DNA of 64,000 nt from Paenibacillus harenae DSM 16969. GTDB taxonomy: Bacteria > Bacillota > Bacilli > Paenibacillales > Paenibacillaceae. The notes beneath the pieces are model-generated. The model was not told the origin of the DNA. It made no database searches and saw only the letters and a program-made list of their open reading frames with translations. This document shows positions 32,985 through 43,726 of this stretch, piece after piece. A program made the translations under genes and the position numbers. Where the stretch lies: positions 186,001 through 250,000 of the forward strand of contig NZ_AULV01000014.1 in NCBI RefSeq assembly GCF_000422465.1, given 5' to 3'. Numbering within the stretch: the first letter of the stretch is position 1; every line of letters begins with the position of its first letter.

Positions 32985-33662
32985 TTAATATTTTTTCAGA
33001 ATAGCCATCATTTGTTCGTATTCCGTCTTGTCGAGATGCTGCGCCATGATCTGTTGAATGTCTGTCAGCTCCTGTTCCGTTAGACCATTTTCGACAAATT
33101 GCGAGATGGTTTGCAATGATTCCTGAGGCAGCTTATCCATCAATAGTTCGAACAGCTCCGTCTTGTCCTCATCGGTCATCTGCTCCTTCACATCTGATAA
33201 ATCATCCGTTGTAATTGCCGTTTCCGTGCCGTCTATGCCGGCCGATCCCTCTTGCTCGGCTTCGCCTTCCGTCTCAGCTCCGCCGTTCGCCCTGGGCCCT
33301 CCGCCTATACCGATGTCCGTAAGCGGCGGTTCATCCATTTCACCGAAGGCGTCAACCGATTCCGGCGGCTGCCCGCCATCATCTTCCGCCTCCTGCTCCT
33401 TCTGCGCCGTATCCTCGCCGGATGTGTCCGTATCCGTACCTTCCTTGTCCGCTGTATCCGTATCGAGCAGCGGGTCTGCGCCCCACAGCTTGCCCCACAC
33501 GCCCGACATCGCCATCGGCGGCACCTCCAGCGGCAGGTTATATTGCTTCAATAACGTATCTACGTAACTAGTAACGATATATCCGGTTGTCCATATCGAC
33601 AAGAAGCTCAATAGGAGAGCCGCGGCAACCAGCTTACTCAACCATCCGATCTTTTTTAACAC
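32985..33662 (-). CDS. Hypothetical membrane-anchored acidic protein
   Basis: I do not recognise this 225-residue protein. It begins with a transmembrane helix (LVAAALLLSFLSIWTTGYIV, residues 11-30), continues with a short periplasmic-type segment, then a long acidic, low-complexity linker (DTDTADKEGTDTDTSGEDTA, residues 67-150) and a compact helical C-terminal domain of about 65 residues (LFELLMDKLPQESLQTISQF, then LTDIQQIMAQHLDKTEYEQM). The C-terminal domain probably acts outside the membrane, on the end of a flexible tether. Located between purA and the M23 peptidase gene; a cell-wall or sporulation role is possible but only suggested by context. Confidence 0.8.
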   Translation of the reverse strand: MLKKIGWLSKLVAAALLLSFLSIWTTGYIVTSYVDTLLKQYNLPLEVPPMAMSGVWGKLWGADPLLDTDTADKEGTDTDTSGEDTAQKEQEAEDDGGQPPESVDAFGEMDEPPLTDIGIGGGPRANGGAETEGEAEQEGSAGIDGTETAITTDDLSDVKEQMTDEDKTELFELLMDKLPQESLQTISQFVENGLTEQELTDIQQIMAQHLDKTEYEQMMAILKKY

Positions 33663-33810
33663 GCGAACACCATTCCCTTCGTTCAGCAGCCGACCGATAT
33701 TCTATCGGCTATTGTTTTCCATGATCCGTTACCTATCATTATGGTCAACAATTACGCTGAACATTCCATTTACTCTATTTGTAAATGATATGGTCGTTCG
33801 CGCTGAAACA

Positions 33811-33841
33811 AAAAGAAGGATGGCAGCAGGCCATCCTTCCT
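33811..33841 (-). terminator. Rho-independent terminator of purA
   Basis: GAAGGATGG and CCATCCTTC form a nine-bp perfect stem with a loop of seven; on the minus strand TTTTTG follows. It starts five bases beyond the purA stop. Confidence 0.9.
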
Positions 33842-33846
33842 CCATG

Positions 33847-35154
<1,308 letters not shown>

Positions 35155-35247
35155 TTATGAACACCGAAAATTACCGTCTCGACGCGTTAACGCGGTATAG
35201 CCTCCAAGTGAGGACCGCCGTAACAAGTGTCAAAAGACAGCATTATT

Positions 35248-35276
35248 AGTGTAGCAGTCCCACATAGAGAAGTCAA
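35248..35276 (-). promoter_or_regulatory. purA promoter
   Basis: On the minus strand TTGACT (35276-35271) and TACACT (35253-35248) are 17 bases apart, close to the sigma-A consensus. The transcript would have a leader of about 110 bases before purA. Confidence 0.85.
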
Positions 35277-35280
35277 ACGA

Positions 35281-35318
35281 AAAACGAACAATTGCATAGT
35301 CACCCCTGCAATTGTTCG
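35281..35318. promoter_or_regulatory. Palindrome upstream of purA: PurR box and/or dnaB terminator
   Basis: CGAACAATTGCA (35285-35296) and TGCAATTGTTCG (35307-35318) form a perfect 12-bp inverted repeat with a ten-base spacer, immediately upstream of the purA -35. The plus-strand bases AAAACGAACAAT match the B. subtilis PurBox consensus AWWWCGAACWWT. On the minus strand the same palindrome is followed by TTTTTCG and lies six bases past the dnaB stop, so it can also act as that gene's terminator. Confidence 0.75.
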
Positions 35319-35323
35319 GGAAT

Positions 35324-36688
35324 TCAAGATGCGTGCTGCGGTTCCTCGTGGGAACGGTCCAAACTGACGAATTTATTGAATTGCTTCAAGAACGCCAGCT
35401 CCACCGTGCCAACCGGTCCGTTACGCTGTTTAGCTATAATGATTTCGATAATATTTTTCTTCTCCGATTCTTTATCGTAGTAATCGTCCCGGTACAGGAA
35501 CGCTACGATGTCGGCATCCTGCTCGATCGAGCCGGATTCCCGAAGGTCGGACATCATCGGACGCTTGTCCTGACGCTGCTCGACGCCCCGGCTGAGCTGC
35601 GACAGCGCAATAACCGGAACCTCAAGCTCACGCGCAATATGCTTCAGCGTACGCGATATTTCCGATACTTCCTGCTGTCTGTTCTCGCCCGCTTTGCCGC
35701 GGCCGGATATCAGCTGCAGGTAGTCGATGAGAATCATGCCCAGTCCGCGCTCTTTCTTAAGGCGGCGGCATTTCGAGCGAATCTCCGCGACGGTAATGCC
35801 CGGCGTATCGTCAATATAAACCTCGGACTCCGACAAGGCGCCGATCGCCATCGTCAGCTTCTCCCAGTCGTCGCCTTCCAGACTGCCTGTCCGCATCCGC
35901 TGCGCGTCGACATTTCCTTCCGCGCATACCATACGCTGCACCAGCTGGGCGGCGGACATCTCCAGACTGAAGATGGCAACCGTCTCGCGTGCCCGAACCC
36001 CGACATTTTGCGCGATATTCAGCGCGAAAGCCGTCTTCCCTACTGAAGGACGGGCCGCCACGATAATCAAATCGCTTCGCTGGAAGCCGGCAGTCATCCG
36101 GTCCAGGTCCGTGAAGCCGGAAGGAATACCCGTCGGCCCGCCTCCGCGATTCGAATAAAGCATCTCGACCTTCTCGAATACCTCCATCAGCACATCGCGG
36201 ATCGAGATAAAGCCGCTTCCGGAGCGCCTGTTCGAGATTTCAAGTATTTTCTTCTCGGCATCGCCAAGCAATACCGCAACATCTTCCGAATTGGCATAAC
36301 CGTCGGACACGATGTTCGTAGCCGTCCGGATCAATCTGCGAAGCATCGATTTCTCTTCGACAATCTGTGCGTAGTAATCGACATTCGCCGCCGTTGGAAC
36401 GGCATTGGCCAGCTTCGCCAAATAGCTGACGCCGCCAATTTCCTCCAGCACCTGCTGATCCTGCAAATGCGCGGTCAAGGTTACAAGGTCAACCGGCTGG
36501 TTCGCCTCGGCAATCTCGACCATCGCTTCAAAAATTAATCGATGAGGACCGCTGTAGAAGTCTTCGCTACGCACCCGCTCCATCGCCGTGATAAGCGCTT
36601 CGGTCTGCAGAAGAACCGCTCCGATGACGGCTTGCTCCGCTTCCAGATTCTGCGGCGGCACACGGTCAAACATCAGCTCTGTACTCAT
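35324..36688 (-). CDS. dnaB: Replicative DNA helicase DnaB (DnaC in B. subtilis)
   Basis: A 454-residue hexameric helicase: N-terminal primase-interacting domain (MFDRVPPQNLEAEQAVIGAV) followed by the RecA-like domain with Walker A ARPSVGKT at 212-219, and the segment IDYLQLISGRG (Walker B), then SQLSRGVEQRQDKRPMMSDL, a family hallmark. No intein is present. It unwinds DNA at the replication fork. Usual neighbours: rplI and gdpP upstream, purA downstream. It lies 126 bases after rplI; a palindrome next to its stop may terminate it. Confidence 0.98.
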   Translation of the reverse strand: MSTELMFDRVPPQNLEAEQAVIGAVLLQTEALITAMERVRSEDFYSGPHRLIFEAMVEIAEANQPVDLVTLTAHLQDQQVLEEIGGVSYLAKLANAVPTAANVDYYAQIVEEKSMLRRLIRTATNIVSDGYANSEDVAVLLGDAEKKILEISNRRSGSGFISIRDVLMEVFEKVEMLYSNRGGGPTGIPSGFTDLDRMTAGFQRSDLIIVAARPSVGKTAFALNIAQNVGVRARETVAIFSLEMSAAQLVQRMVCAEGNVDAQRMRTGSLEGDDWEKLTMAIGALSESEVYIDDTPGITVAEIRSKCRRLKKERGLGMILIDYLQLISGRGKAGENRQQEVSEISRTLKHIARELEVPVIALSQLSRGVEQRQDKRPMMSDLRESGSIEQDADIVAFLYRDDYYDKESEKKNIIEIIIAKQRNGPVGTVELAFLKQFNKFVSLDRSHEEPQHAS

Positions 36689-36814
36689 GGGTCACTCCTT
36701 TTATATTTACGATAAAAATGATAAGTCCGGCACTTATGACCAGGCTAACTTTCACCCCAAAACGGTTGCGTTCCCGGAAGGACGCCGGGCAGGCGCTTCT
36801 TCTTGGATCGCCTA

Positions 36815-37258
36815 TTATTCCTCGGCCGCTTGAACGCTCAGCTTCGCCTTCACTTCAGGGTGAAGCTTCACGCTCACCTGCGTAACGCCAAGCGTGCGGA
36901 TCGGCTCTTCCAGCTCGATCTTGCGTTTATCGATCTTAATGCCCTGCGCGGCCAGCGCTTCGGCAATTTGCTTGCTCGTAATCGCGCCGAACAGTCTTCC
37001 GCCTTCGCCCGCCTTGGTCATTATGACGACCGTAAGCTCATTGAGGCGTTTGCCAAGCGTCTCCGCGTCTTCTTTTTCCTTCTCCTTGCGCTTCTGCTCG
37101 GAAGCGTTCTGAACCTCCAGCGTCTTCAGGTTGCCCTCGGAAGCCGGCTTGGCAAGCCCCTTCGGCAGCAAGAAATTGCGCACATACCCCTCGGACACCT
37201 CCTTGATTTGCCCTTTCTTACCTTGCCCTTTCACATCCTGCAAAAAGATGACTTTCAT
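36815..37258 (-). CDS. rplI: 50S ribosomal protein L9
   Basis: A 147-residue L9. [20 protein letters not shown] with [19 protein letters not shown] is the N-terminal rRNA-binding domain; the long central helix ([17 protein letters not shown]) and the C-terminal domain follow. It binds domain V of 23S rRNA near the L1 stalk. The ATG overlaps the gdpP stop by four bases, so it is translationally coupled to gdpP, as in other Bacillales. Confidence 0.98.
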   Translation of the reverse strand: MKVIFLQDVKGQGKKGQIKEVSEGYVRNFLLPKGLAKPASEGNLKTLEVQNASEQKRKEKEKEDAETLGKRLNELTVVIMTKAGEGGRLFGAITSKQIAEALAAQGIKIDKRKIELEEPIRTLGVTQVSVKLHPEVKAKLSVQAAEE

Positions 37259-39216
37259 TCGAATAACCCCTCTTCCGATTCAATTTCGCTCAATACCTGC
37301 TTGAGGCGTTCAGCTACCTCCTGAACGGTCCCTTCAAGCTGCGCGGCGGCATTCGTCAAATGTCCGCCCCCGCCCATTCTTTCCATCACGACCTGCACGT
37401 TCATATCGCCAAGCGAGCGGGCGCTGACGCCGATCAGCCCGTCGGACCGCTCTGCGATGACGAAGGAAGCGAGAATATCTGTCATATTGAGCAGCGTATC
37501 CGCCGATTGCGCGATCAACAGCTGCGAATACGTGCGTCCGGCTTCCGTCACCGCAATCGCCACATGCTCATAGAGCACTTCGGCGTGCTTGATGATATCG
37601 GCCTTGCGCACATATTCCTCGAGATCCTCCTTCAGCATCCGCTGAATCAACATCGAGTCCGCGCCGCTTCTGCGCAGGAACGAAGCCGCCTCGAACGTGC
37701 GCGCCCCGGTGCGGAGCGAGAAGCTCTTCGTATCGACGGTAATGCCGGCAAGCAGCGCCGTCGATTCCCTGATGTCAAGCACAACGCGGTCATGAATATA
37801 TTGAAGCAGCTCCGTAACGAGTTCGCACGTCGATGAAGCATACGGCTCCATATAGATCAAAATCGCATTTGAGATAAACTCCTCGCTGCGCCGATGATGA
37901 TCGACGACAACGATGCGCTCGGTCATGGACAGCAGCTTAGGCTCCTTCACCATCGATACTTTATGCGTATCGACGACGACAGCCAGCGTCTGAGGCGTAA
38001 TCAAAGCAAGCGCCTGCTCCGGCGACACGAAGCGCTTCGACAGCTTCTCGTCTTCCTTGATCATCTCCATCATATTCTGAATGGCCGGATTGACGCCTTC
38101 AAGTACGATATATGCTTCTTTGCCGAATAGCTGCGCCGCCTTCAGCACGCCGATCGCGGCGCCGATCGCATCCATATCGGGCATCTTGTGGCCCATAATA
38201 ATAATATTGTGGCTTTCCCGCATCAGATCGCGCAGCGCATGCGCCACGACCCTTGCCCTGACGCGTGTCCGTTTCTCCACCGCATTGGACTTTCCGCCGT
38301 AGAAGGACTGCCGGCTGCCTACCTTTACCGCCGCCTGATCGCCGCCGCGCCCCAGCGCGATATCGAGGCTCGTATGCGCCCACTGGCCCAGCTCGATAAT
38401 ATGCTCGGCGCCAGCCGCGAAGCCGATGCTCAGCGTGACCGGTATTTTGTGGTCGCCGGTAATTTCCCTAACCTCATCCAGCACGACAAACCGCGAATGC
38501 TCCAGCTGCTTCAGCGTCTTCTGATCCGTTACAAGGAGAAAGCGGTCGCTCGTCAGCCTCTTCAAATAAATATGGTACTTCTGCGCCCACTCCGTAATCT
38601 CCGCCGTCACCTTCGACAGCATCGAGCTGCGCTGATGATCGTCCAGTCCCTGCGACACCTCTTCGAGATTATCGATCATGACAACGCCGAGAACGAGCCT
38701 CTCGTCATCGTATTTGCGGCCGAGCTGCCAGAGATCCGTAATGTTCTTCACGTATAGGATACGTTCCTTCTGCTTGAAAATAAGCTGGTACACCTGCGAA
38801 CCGATTGTCGCTTCAATCGCGCTGTCCCGCTCCTTCACCTGCTGCAGCGTCGGAAACAGCTCCGCCAGCGGGATGCCTATAACGCTCTCCTGATCCAGCA
38901 CTTCCGCGATGTATGGATTATGCCATTCCACCGTCCGCTCCTCATTGTATACAATGATGCCGAACGGCAGCTCGGTGATCACATCGTTTCCAGCCTTCTT
39001 CACCCGGTACGACAGCGTCCCGAGATAAGATTTCAAATCCTTGCGGAACGCCCGCTCAGCCAGTACGGTATAAACCCCCAAAGCGGCCGTCAAAACAAGC
39101 GCAATCAGGCCAAGCAGCCACTCAAACCAGGCGAGTGCCACCGTCATGAGCGCCAATAAGATGAAAGCCCATATTTGATGCATGCCGTGCCAACGCGTTA
39201 CCAAAAATTTCGGCAT
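37255..39216 (-). CDS. gdpP: Cyclic-di-AMP phosphodiesterase GdpP
   Basis: A 653-residue membrane protein: two transmembrane helices in the first 55 residues, a PAS-like heme/ligand domain ([17 protein letters not shown]), a degenerate GGDEF domain (about 170-300) and a C-terminal DHH/DHHA1 phosphodiesterase with [15 protein letters not shown] and [11 protein letters not shown] as metal-binding motifs. It converts c-di-AMP to pApA and so sets the level of this second messenger in potassium, osmotic and cell-wall control. The gene lies between yybS (18 bases upstream) and rplI (overlap), the standard cluster. Confidence 0.96.
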   Translation of the reverse strand: MPKFLVTRWHGMHQIWAFILLALMTVALAWFEWLLGLIALVLTAALGVYTVLAERAFRKDLKSYLGTLSYRVKKAGNDVITELPFGIIVYNEERTVEWHNPYIAEVLDQESVIGIPLAELFPTLQQVKERDSAIEATIGSQVYQLIFKQKERILYVKNITDLWQLGRKYDDERLVLGVVMIDNLEEVSQGLDDHQRSSMLSKVTAEITEWAQKYHIYLKRLTSDRFLLVTDQKTLKQLEHSRFVVLDEVREITGDHKIPVTLSIGFAAGAEHIIELGQWAHTSLDIALGRGGDQAAVKVGSRQSFYGGKSNAVEKRTRVRARVVAHALRDLMRESHNIIIMGHKMPDMDAIGAAIGVLKAAQLFGKEAYIVLEGVNPAIQNMMEMIKEDEKLSKRFVSPEQALALITPQTLAVVVDTHKVSMVKEPKLLSMTERIVVVDHHRRSEEFISNAILIYMEPYASSTCELVTELLQYIHDRVVLDIRESTALLAGITVDTKSFSLRTGARTFEAASFLRRSGADSMLIQRMLKEDLEEYVRKADIIKHAEVLYEHVAIAVTEAGRTYSQLLIAQSADTLLNMTDILASFVIAERSDGLIGVSARSLGDMNVQVVMERMGGGGHLTNAAAQLEGTVQEVAERLKQVLSEIESEEGLFE

Positions 39217-39234
39217 TTCCGATCCGCTCCTGTG

Positions 39235-40185
39235 CTATGGTTTCGTAAATGACTTCCGGATTGGAAAAACGGTATCCAGCACGCCGATTAAGCTGAGCGG
39301 CGGGAAAAGAAGCACTGGAATGGCGATAAGCACCGGAACCGCTTTGTTCCATCCCCGCTGATGCGCGAGGAAGAAGAAAAATCCGACAGCCTGAAACGCG
39401 AAAACAAAACTAAGCAAAGGCACCAGGTTCATTACGGCAACCGCGAAAAAAGATTCGCTAGATGGCGAAGAGAACAGTTCTATGACATAGGCGATTAAGT
39501 AAATAATGACAAGAATACGCGGCAGGCGCCAATCTCTCGCGCGCGCAAATCTTGGCGTATCCGGCCCGCCGCTCCACCTGACGGCTCTGCGTACGAGGTA
39601 TTGCGAAATGACCGTATAGCCGAAGGCGATCATAATGAAGGTAACCGGGATCGAATTGACCATCGTACGGATGATAATGTCGGTAAATCCGGAGTCCCAT
39701 TCCTTCGTTAGCAGCCCTTGCGCCTGCATATTATCGATCGTGTCTCTTACCATCGTGCTCATCTCGCGTATAAGCGAGATATCCAGAAAAACTTCGAATA
39801 CGAGCAGTTCCAGCATCAATTGAGCCAGAAAAACAACTCCCACGGTCCGAATAACTTTCGAGGCAGGCGCTTGTTTCATATACAAGTGTCCCATCACGAC
39901 GGACGGTATGAGGAAAAACAAGCCGATAATCAGCGTTGCGGGTCCGCCTACAAAATAAGCAAGCACCCACACCGGAACGAGATGAACCACGAACGACTTA
40001 GGCGGCAGCGTCGTGTAGAGCACCACATACGGCACCATCAGCAGCAGCAGCGTAATCATGTTCAACAACGGCAATACAAGGGACAATAATAAAAGAAGTG
40101 CCGCAAAGCTCCACAGCACTGGTTTCAAGCCGGTCTTCAAACCGTTCACCTCTTGCGCATCATAATCTGGTTTCTTACGAAACAT
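39235..40185 (-). CDS. yybS: YybS-family (DUF2232) membrane protein
   Basis: A 316-residue multi-pass protein with about eight hydrophobic segments, starting after a short cytoplasmic tail (MFRKKPDYDAQEVNGLK). DUF2232 proteins resemble ECF-transporter S components in fold but have no known substrate. It lies directly before gdpP in Bacillales, as it does here. A TATAAT hexamer sits just ten bases upstream of the ATG on the minus strand, between the terminator of the CBS gene and the start, so this may be a distal start of the gdpP-rplI transcript with an extremely short leader. Confidence 0.9.
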   Translation of the reverse strand: MFRKKPDYDAQEVNGLKTGLKPVLWSFAALLLLLSLVLPLLNMITLLLLMVPYVVLYTTLPPKSFVVHLVPVWVLAYFVGGPATLIIGLFFLIPSVVMGHLYMKQAPASKVIRTVGVVFLAQLMLELLVFEVFLDISLIREMSTMVRDTIDNMQAQGLLTKEWDSGFTDIIIRTMVNSIPVTFIMIAFGYTVISQYLVRRAVRWSGGPDTPRFARARDWRLPRILVIIYLIAYVIELFSSPSSESFFAVAVMNLVPLLSFVFAFQAVGFFFFLAHQRGWNKAVPVLIAIPVLLFPPLSLIGVLDTVFPIRKSFTKP

Positions 40186-40204
40186 TTACACCCCATTATA
40201 GCAT

Positions 40205-40237
40205 AAAAAAAAGACGGAACCACTTTCTCATTCCGTC
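40205..40237 (-). terminator. Rho-independent terminator of the CBS gene
   Basis: On the minus strand GACGGAA and TTCCGTC form a perfect seven-bp stem (11-base loop) and eight T follow. It lies 45 bases past the CBS gene stop and separates it from yybS. Confidence 0.85.
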
Positions 40238-40281
40238 CCGCTTCATCATATTTTATCCATAACGCGATGGAAATAGTACCT

Positions 40282-40698
40282 TTATACGTTCTGATGCTCC
40301 ATTATAATCTTCTCACAATAATCGATTATTTCGCTTCTTCGCACAATCCCGATAAAACGGTTCATATCATCGACGACCGGCACAAAGTTTTGCACCTTCG
40401 CGAGCGAGATCAGGTCATCCATATTCGCGTCAATTCTGACCGTCTTATTATTCATTCGCAGTGGCACGTCCGTCAGCTTCACTTTATTCGTCTGTTCCAG
40501 TGTCAGATCCGCATGCCTCTTAATATACCATAACAGATCGCCCTCGGTGACGGTGCCCGCATAGCCCCCGTCCGCGTCAATAATCGGCACGGCCGTAAAG
40601 CGGTGATACTCCATTCTTTCCAGCGTTTGTCTAAGCGTCATATCCTGCGTGAAGCATACGACCTCTTGCTTTGGCAATAAGAAAAACGCAATATTCAT
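40282..40698 (-). CDS. Two-CBS-domain protein
   Basis: A 138-residue protein made of a tandem CBS pair. The first contains VVCFTQDMTLRQTLERMEYH and AVPIIDADGGYAGTVTEGDL, the second LISLAKVQNFVPVVDDMNRF and GIVRRSEIIDY; the T-x-G-D/S-x-x-I/L nucleotide-binding turns are recognisable. Such pairs bind adenosine nucleotides, including c-di-AMP in DarB/CbpB proteins. It lies next to yybS-gdpP, which makes an AMP or c-di-AMP sensor role possible. The sequence is not close enough to DarB to claim orthology. It is transcribed with its own terminator. Confidence 0.85.
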   Translation of the reverse strand: MNIAFFLLPKQEVVCFTQDMTLRQTLERMEYHRFTAVPIIDADGGYAGTVTEGDLLWYIKRHADLTLEQTNKVKLTDVPLRMNNKTVRIDANMDDLISLAKVQNFVPVVDDMNRFIGIVRRSEIIDYCEKIIMEHQNV

Positions 40699-40772
40699 TT
40701 GTCCGATCTCTCCGTTCCGTTTGCTCGTTCCAATTCACTAAGCGAAGGCGGCAGCGGTTCAGAGCAGGAGAT

Positions 40773-41834
40773 TCAACGCCCCTCTTCGGTATCGGTCTCC
40801 GCGCTGGACAGCGACTGCACATCTTTAGCCTTATTCACCGTGTACTTATCAGGCAGGACCAAGTCAGCCGCAGGCGTATCCGCATCCAGCCAACTCTTGA
40901 TCATCGTCTGCACCTTCGCCAAATCCTCTTCATCGGCAAAATAAACCCAGGCTCCGCCGCTCTTCAGCCGGCGCCCGTTTCCAAGCAGCGAGTGGCTGTA
41001 GATTTGGCGTTCGTTCGCCTGCAGCATGCTTTGTCCCAGATCGATCAACTGCTGCGGACGCATATCCGTACTGAAATTGTCGCCCATAATGTCGATCAGG
41101 TCGGGAATTTTGGACCATTGGTTCATTTGTTTCGCTTTATCCATTAACTGAGTCAGGAAAATCTGATGACGTTCCGTACGGTTCATATCTCCGCCGGCAT
41201 CCTCGCGGTAACGGACGTAATTAAGCGTATCCCGTCCATTATACGTATCCTGTCCGGCCTTGATCACAAATTTCTCATGGTCGTAATCGTCATTCACCAT
41301 ATCTTCTTCAATCGGCAGCGAGATTCCTCCCAGCTTGTCGATAACCTTGCGGAACCCTTCGAAATTAATCGAAGCGTAATGATGAATCGGCGCGTCGAAC
41401 AGCTTCCCGACGGTGTCCATCGCCATCCCCGCCCCGCCGAACGCGTAAGCATGCGTTATTTTGTCCTCGTATCCCTTGCCTGCGATTTCGACATACGTAT
41501 CGCGGGGAATCGACACCATCAGAAGCTCCCCGTCTTCCGGACGGACAACCGTGTAGATCATCGTATCCGAACGCCCGGTTTCATTGCCGCGCTGGTCGAC
41601 GCCAAGCAGCAGCACCGCGAACGGATCCTGCTTCTTCTCCGTCATGCTTACCGGCACGGGTTCCCGTCCTTCCACCGGTTTATAGGTTGGCTCCAGCTTC
41701 TTCTCGATCCGCCCTTCCAGAAACCAGTCGAATCCCAGCATGGCCAGCGTCCCGCGATTGAAGAACACGGCCGTAATCAGCACGATGACTGCCGCAGCTA
41801 CCGTAGCTGTATATAACCATTTTCGCTTATTCAT
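40773..41834 (-). CDS. LytR-CpsA-Psr family glycopolymer ligase
   Basis: A 353-residue protein with an N-terminal anchor (WLYTATVAAAVIVLITAVFF, residues 6-25) and an extracellular LCP domain. LCP hallmarks: LLLGVDQRGNETGRSDTMI with the conserved Asp and Arg, VSIPRDTYVEI, KITHAYAFGG and the strand NYVRYREDAGGDMNRTERHQ with arginines that bind pyrophosphate. LCP enzymes transfer wall teichoic acids or related polymers from lipid carrier to peptidoglycan. Located upstream of the CBS gene on the same strand with 74 bases between; nothing suggests a shared function. Confidence 0.93.
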   Translation of the reverse strand: MNKRKWLYTATVAAAVIVLITAVFFNRGTLAMLGFDWFLEGRIEKKLEPTYKPVEGREPVPVSMTEKKQDPFAVLLLGVDQRGNETGRSDTMIYTVVRPEDGELLMVSIPRDTYVEIAGKGYEDKITHAYAFGGAGMAMDTVGKLFDAPIHHYASINFEGFRKVIDKLGGISLPIEEDMVNDDYDHEKFVIKAGQDTYNGRDTLNYVRYREDAGGDMNRTERHQIFLTQLMDKAKQMNQWSKIPDLIDIMGDNFSTDMRPQQLIDLGQSMLQANERQIYSHSLLGNGRRLKSGGAWVYFADEEDLAKVQTMIKSWLDADTPAADLVLPDKYTVNKAKDVQSLSSAETDTEEGR

Positions 41835-42037
41835 ATGTGATGAATTCTCCTATCCGCTTTTTTTAGAACACACTCCCTCTCATTTTAGACGAAGCTTCAG
41901 CAGAACAGGTTACAAAACTTTTACAGAAAAATTGCACCTGATTTGGATAATATTAAATAGGAGAAAAGGTCTAATAACACCCGAAAGCGAATACAATCAT
42001 TGCAAGAATAATTCGATAGAAAGGGTGATCGCTCCAT

Positions 42038-42391
42038 ATGCAACCCCCATCCTTACAGCCGGACCCCTCCTCGACCGGTCTTGACCCGAAGGTCGCAGGC
42101 CTGCTTTGCTATTTAGGCGGGTTTGTAACAGGTATCATTTTTCTGGTGATTGAGAAGAAAAGCCGCTCCGTCCGACTGCATGCCGTTCAATCGATCGTCG
42201 TATGCGTTGGGCTCATTGTACTTAACATCTTGTTCGGTTTTATTCCGTTTATTGGTTTGGTGCTTAATTTCCTGCTTGCGCCGATCAGTTTTATTTTGTG
42301 GATCGGTCTCATGCTGCTTGCTCTGCAAGGCAGGCTGAACAAGCTGCCCGTCATCGGCGACTGGTGCGAGCAGCAGGCTAACAAGTTTTAA
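42038..42391 (+). CDS. DUF4870 small membrane protein
   Basis: A 117-residue protein with three hydrophobic segments (LLCYLGGFVTGIIFLVIEKK, then VVCVGLIVLNILFGFIPFIG and PISFILWIGLMLLALQGR). The pattern KVAGLLCYLGGFVTGIIFLV with VRLHAVQSIV is characteristic of the DUF4870/Tic20-like family, whose function is unknown. AGGGTGAT precedes the ATG. It reads away from the LCP gene, with 203 bases between; the intergenic region includes no repeat. A terminator at 42495-42536 follows it. Confidence 0.85.
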   Translation: MQPPSLQPDPSSTGLDPKVAGLLCYLGGFVTGIIFLVIEKKSRSVRLHAVQSIVVCVGLIVLNILFGFIPFIGLVLNFLLAPISFILWIGLMLLALQGRLNKLPVIGDWCEQQANKF

Positions 42392-42494
42392 AAATGGGAG
42401 GCCTTCGTCTGTTTTTGGATCGGACATGTCTGTCATCTTGCCGATTCGGCAATTTGGACCTCCTTACATAATACCTCATCGCTTGCTCCAAGTG

Positions 42495-42536
42495 AAACGG
42501 CTCTGTTCCTATCGAATAGGACAGAGCCGTTTATTT
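42495..42536 (+). terminator. Rho-independent terminator of the DUF4870 gene
   Basis: AAACGGCTCTGT and ACAGAGCCGTTT form a perfect 12-bp stem with a TATTT tail. Confidence 0.9.
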
Positions 42537-42615
42537 GATGCGCATGGTCCGTGCGTATTCTGCTTTCCATTCCAGGGAACGCTAGGGAGAAAAGAATCGC
42601 GAAAGGGAATTTACC

Positions 42616-43068
42616 ATGCTATTCAACACCGTCTGGGGTTTTATCGTTCCTTGGATCTTCGGCATTTATCTGGTCCGCAAAATCCCAAAAATATTACTGC
42701 TGATCTGCCCTGTCGGCGTTGTCGTCTCCCACACGATCAACGATTGGGGGTTCCATGAGCAGTATTGGTTCTTTGCCCCCGTTAAGTCGAACAATGAATC
42801 CGTAGCCGCGCTTCCGCTTGATCTTGGGCTCTATGCGATTCTGGCCGCCTGCCTGATATGGGCGATAACCGCCTATCAGCGCAAGACAATGATCATTATT
42901 TTGATTTTTTCCTTGTTCACTGTCTTGCTGGAAGGGTTCGGCTTGCTGATCGGCAGGGTATGGTACAGCAACGGCTGGAATATCGGCTATACATTCCTGT
43001 CTTATGTGGTTGCGTATTATCTTGTCTATTTTTATTATAAAATGCTGCATCATTACCGGTTTCTATGA
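42616..43068 (+). CDS. CBO0543-type multi-pass membrane protein
   Basis: A 150-residue protein with four or five hydrophobic segments and short loops. The loop ISHTINDWGFHEQYWFFAP-like motif (VVSHTINDWGF then HEQYWFFAP) and the aromatic C-terminus (VYFYYKMLHHYRFL) resemble the CBO0543 family of Firmicutes membrane proteins, whose function is not known. AAAGGGAA precedes the ATG. Its 3' end stops three bases before the convergent mrpG stop, so the two transcripts meet almost head to head with no room for a shared terminator. Confidence 0.7.
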   Translation: MLFNTVWGFIVPWIFGIYLVRKIPKILLLICPVGVVVSHTINDWGFHEQYWFFAPVKSNNESVAALPLDLGLYAILAACLIWAITAYQRKTMIIILIFSLFTVLLEGFGLLIGRVWYSNGWNIGYTFLSYVVAYYLVYFYYKMLHHYRFL

Positions 43069-43071
43069 GCA

Positions 43072-43461
43072 TTAAGAAGGGTCCCGCTCACGTACTTCCT
43101 TCTCCTGCCCGTATATGCCCGCCAAGTCGTCCTGTACGCTTCTTTCCCATAATGGGACGCCGGTCCGATGAGCGGCCCTTCCGTTCAAATGCCCGGCAAC
43201 CGGCGACGTGATAAATACGAATACGATCCCGAGCAGCAGCTTGGCGCTCACATGCTCCAAGTAAAACGCAAAGTACAGAAAGGCCCCCGTAAGGATGAGC
43301 AGCACCCCAAGCGTTGCGCTCTTCGTTGCGGCATGCGACCTCAGATAAACATCCGGCAGCCGAATCAACCCGAATGCGCTGAGAGCGCCTATAAGCGAGC
43401 CAACCAAGACAATCAAGCCTATCATGGTTTCGCCGATCGCTTTAATCATCTCCGTGTTCAA
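43072..43461 (-). CDS. mrpG: Mrp Na+/H+ antiporter subunit G
   Basis: About 129 residues when read from TTG 43461, which has AAAGAGG eight bases upstream; ATG 43449 (starting MIKAIGETMIG) is the alternative. The core GLIRLPDVYLRSHAATKSAT is the most conserved MrpG sequence; three hydrophobic segments are present. MrpG is a small subunit of the multi-subunit Na+(Li+)/H+ antiporter and is needed for its assembly. It is the last gene of the mrp operon and overlaps mrpF. Confidence 0.93.
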   Translation of the reverse strand: MNTEMIKAIGETMIGLIVLVGSLIGALSAFGLIRLPDVYLRSHAATKSATLGVLLILTGAFLYFAFYLEHVSAKLLLGIVFVFITSPVAGHLNGRAAHRTGVPLWERSVQDDLAGIYGQEKEVRERDPS

Positions 43462-43726
43462 TGACAACACCTCTTTCGATATAGCGGGCAAACGCAGTCG
43501 TTCCGATGAAGGTCAGAATTCCGATGACCAGAATGATGTCAACGTAAGCATACGTCTTCAAGAGCATGCAGATGACGGCAATCATGGACAACAACAGGAT
43601 ACCGATCGTATCCAGCGCGGCGATCCGGTCAGCGTTGGACGGCCCCTTCAATAACCGGTACATGCAGCCGACAACCGCGAGCGACAGAATCGCTAACGAT
43701 ACAAGCAGCAGGTTCGACAGGATCAT
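43442..43726 (-). CDS. mrpF: Mrp Na+/H+ antiporter subunit F
   Basis: A 94-residue protein with three transmembrane segments; GPSNADRIAALDTIG, with the Asp-Arg pair, is the MrpF signature. It overlaps mrpE by four bases (ATGA) and mrpG by about 20, so it is translationally coupled to both. Confidence 0.95.
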   Translation of the reverse strand: MILSNLLLVSLAILSLAVVGCMYRLLKGPSNADRIAALDTIGILLLSMIAVICMLLKTYAYVDIILVIGILTFIGTTAFARYIERGVVIEHGDD

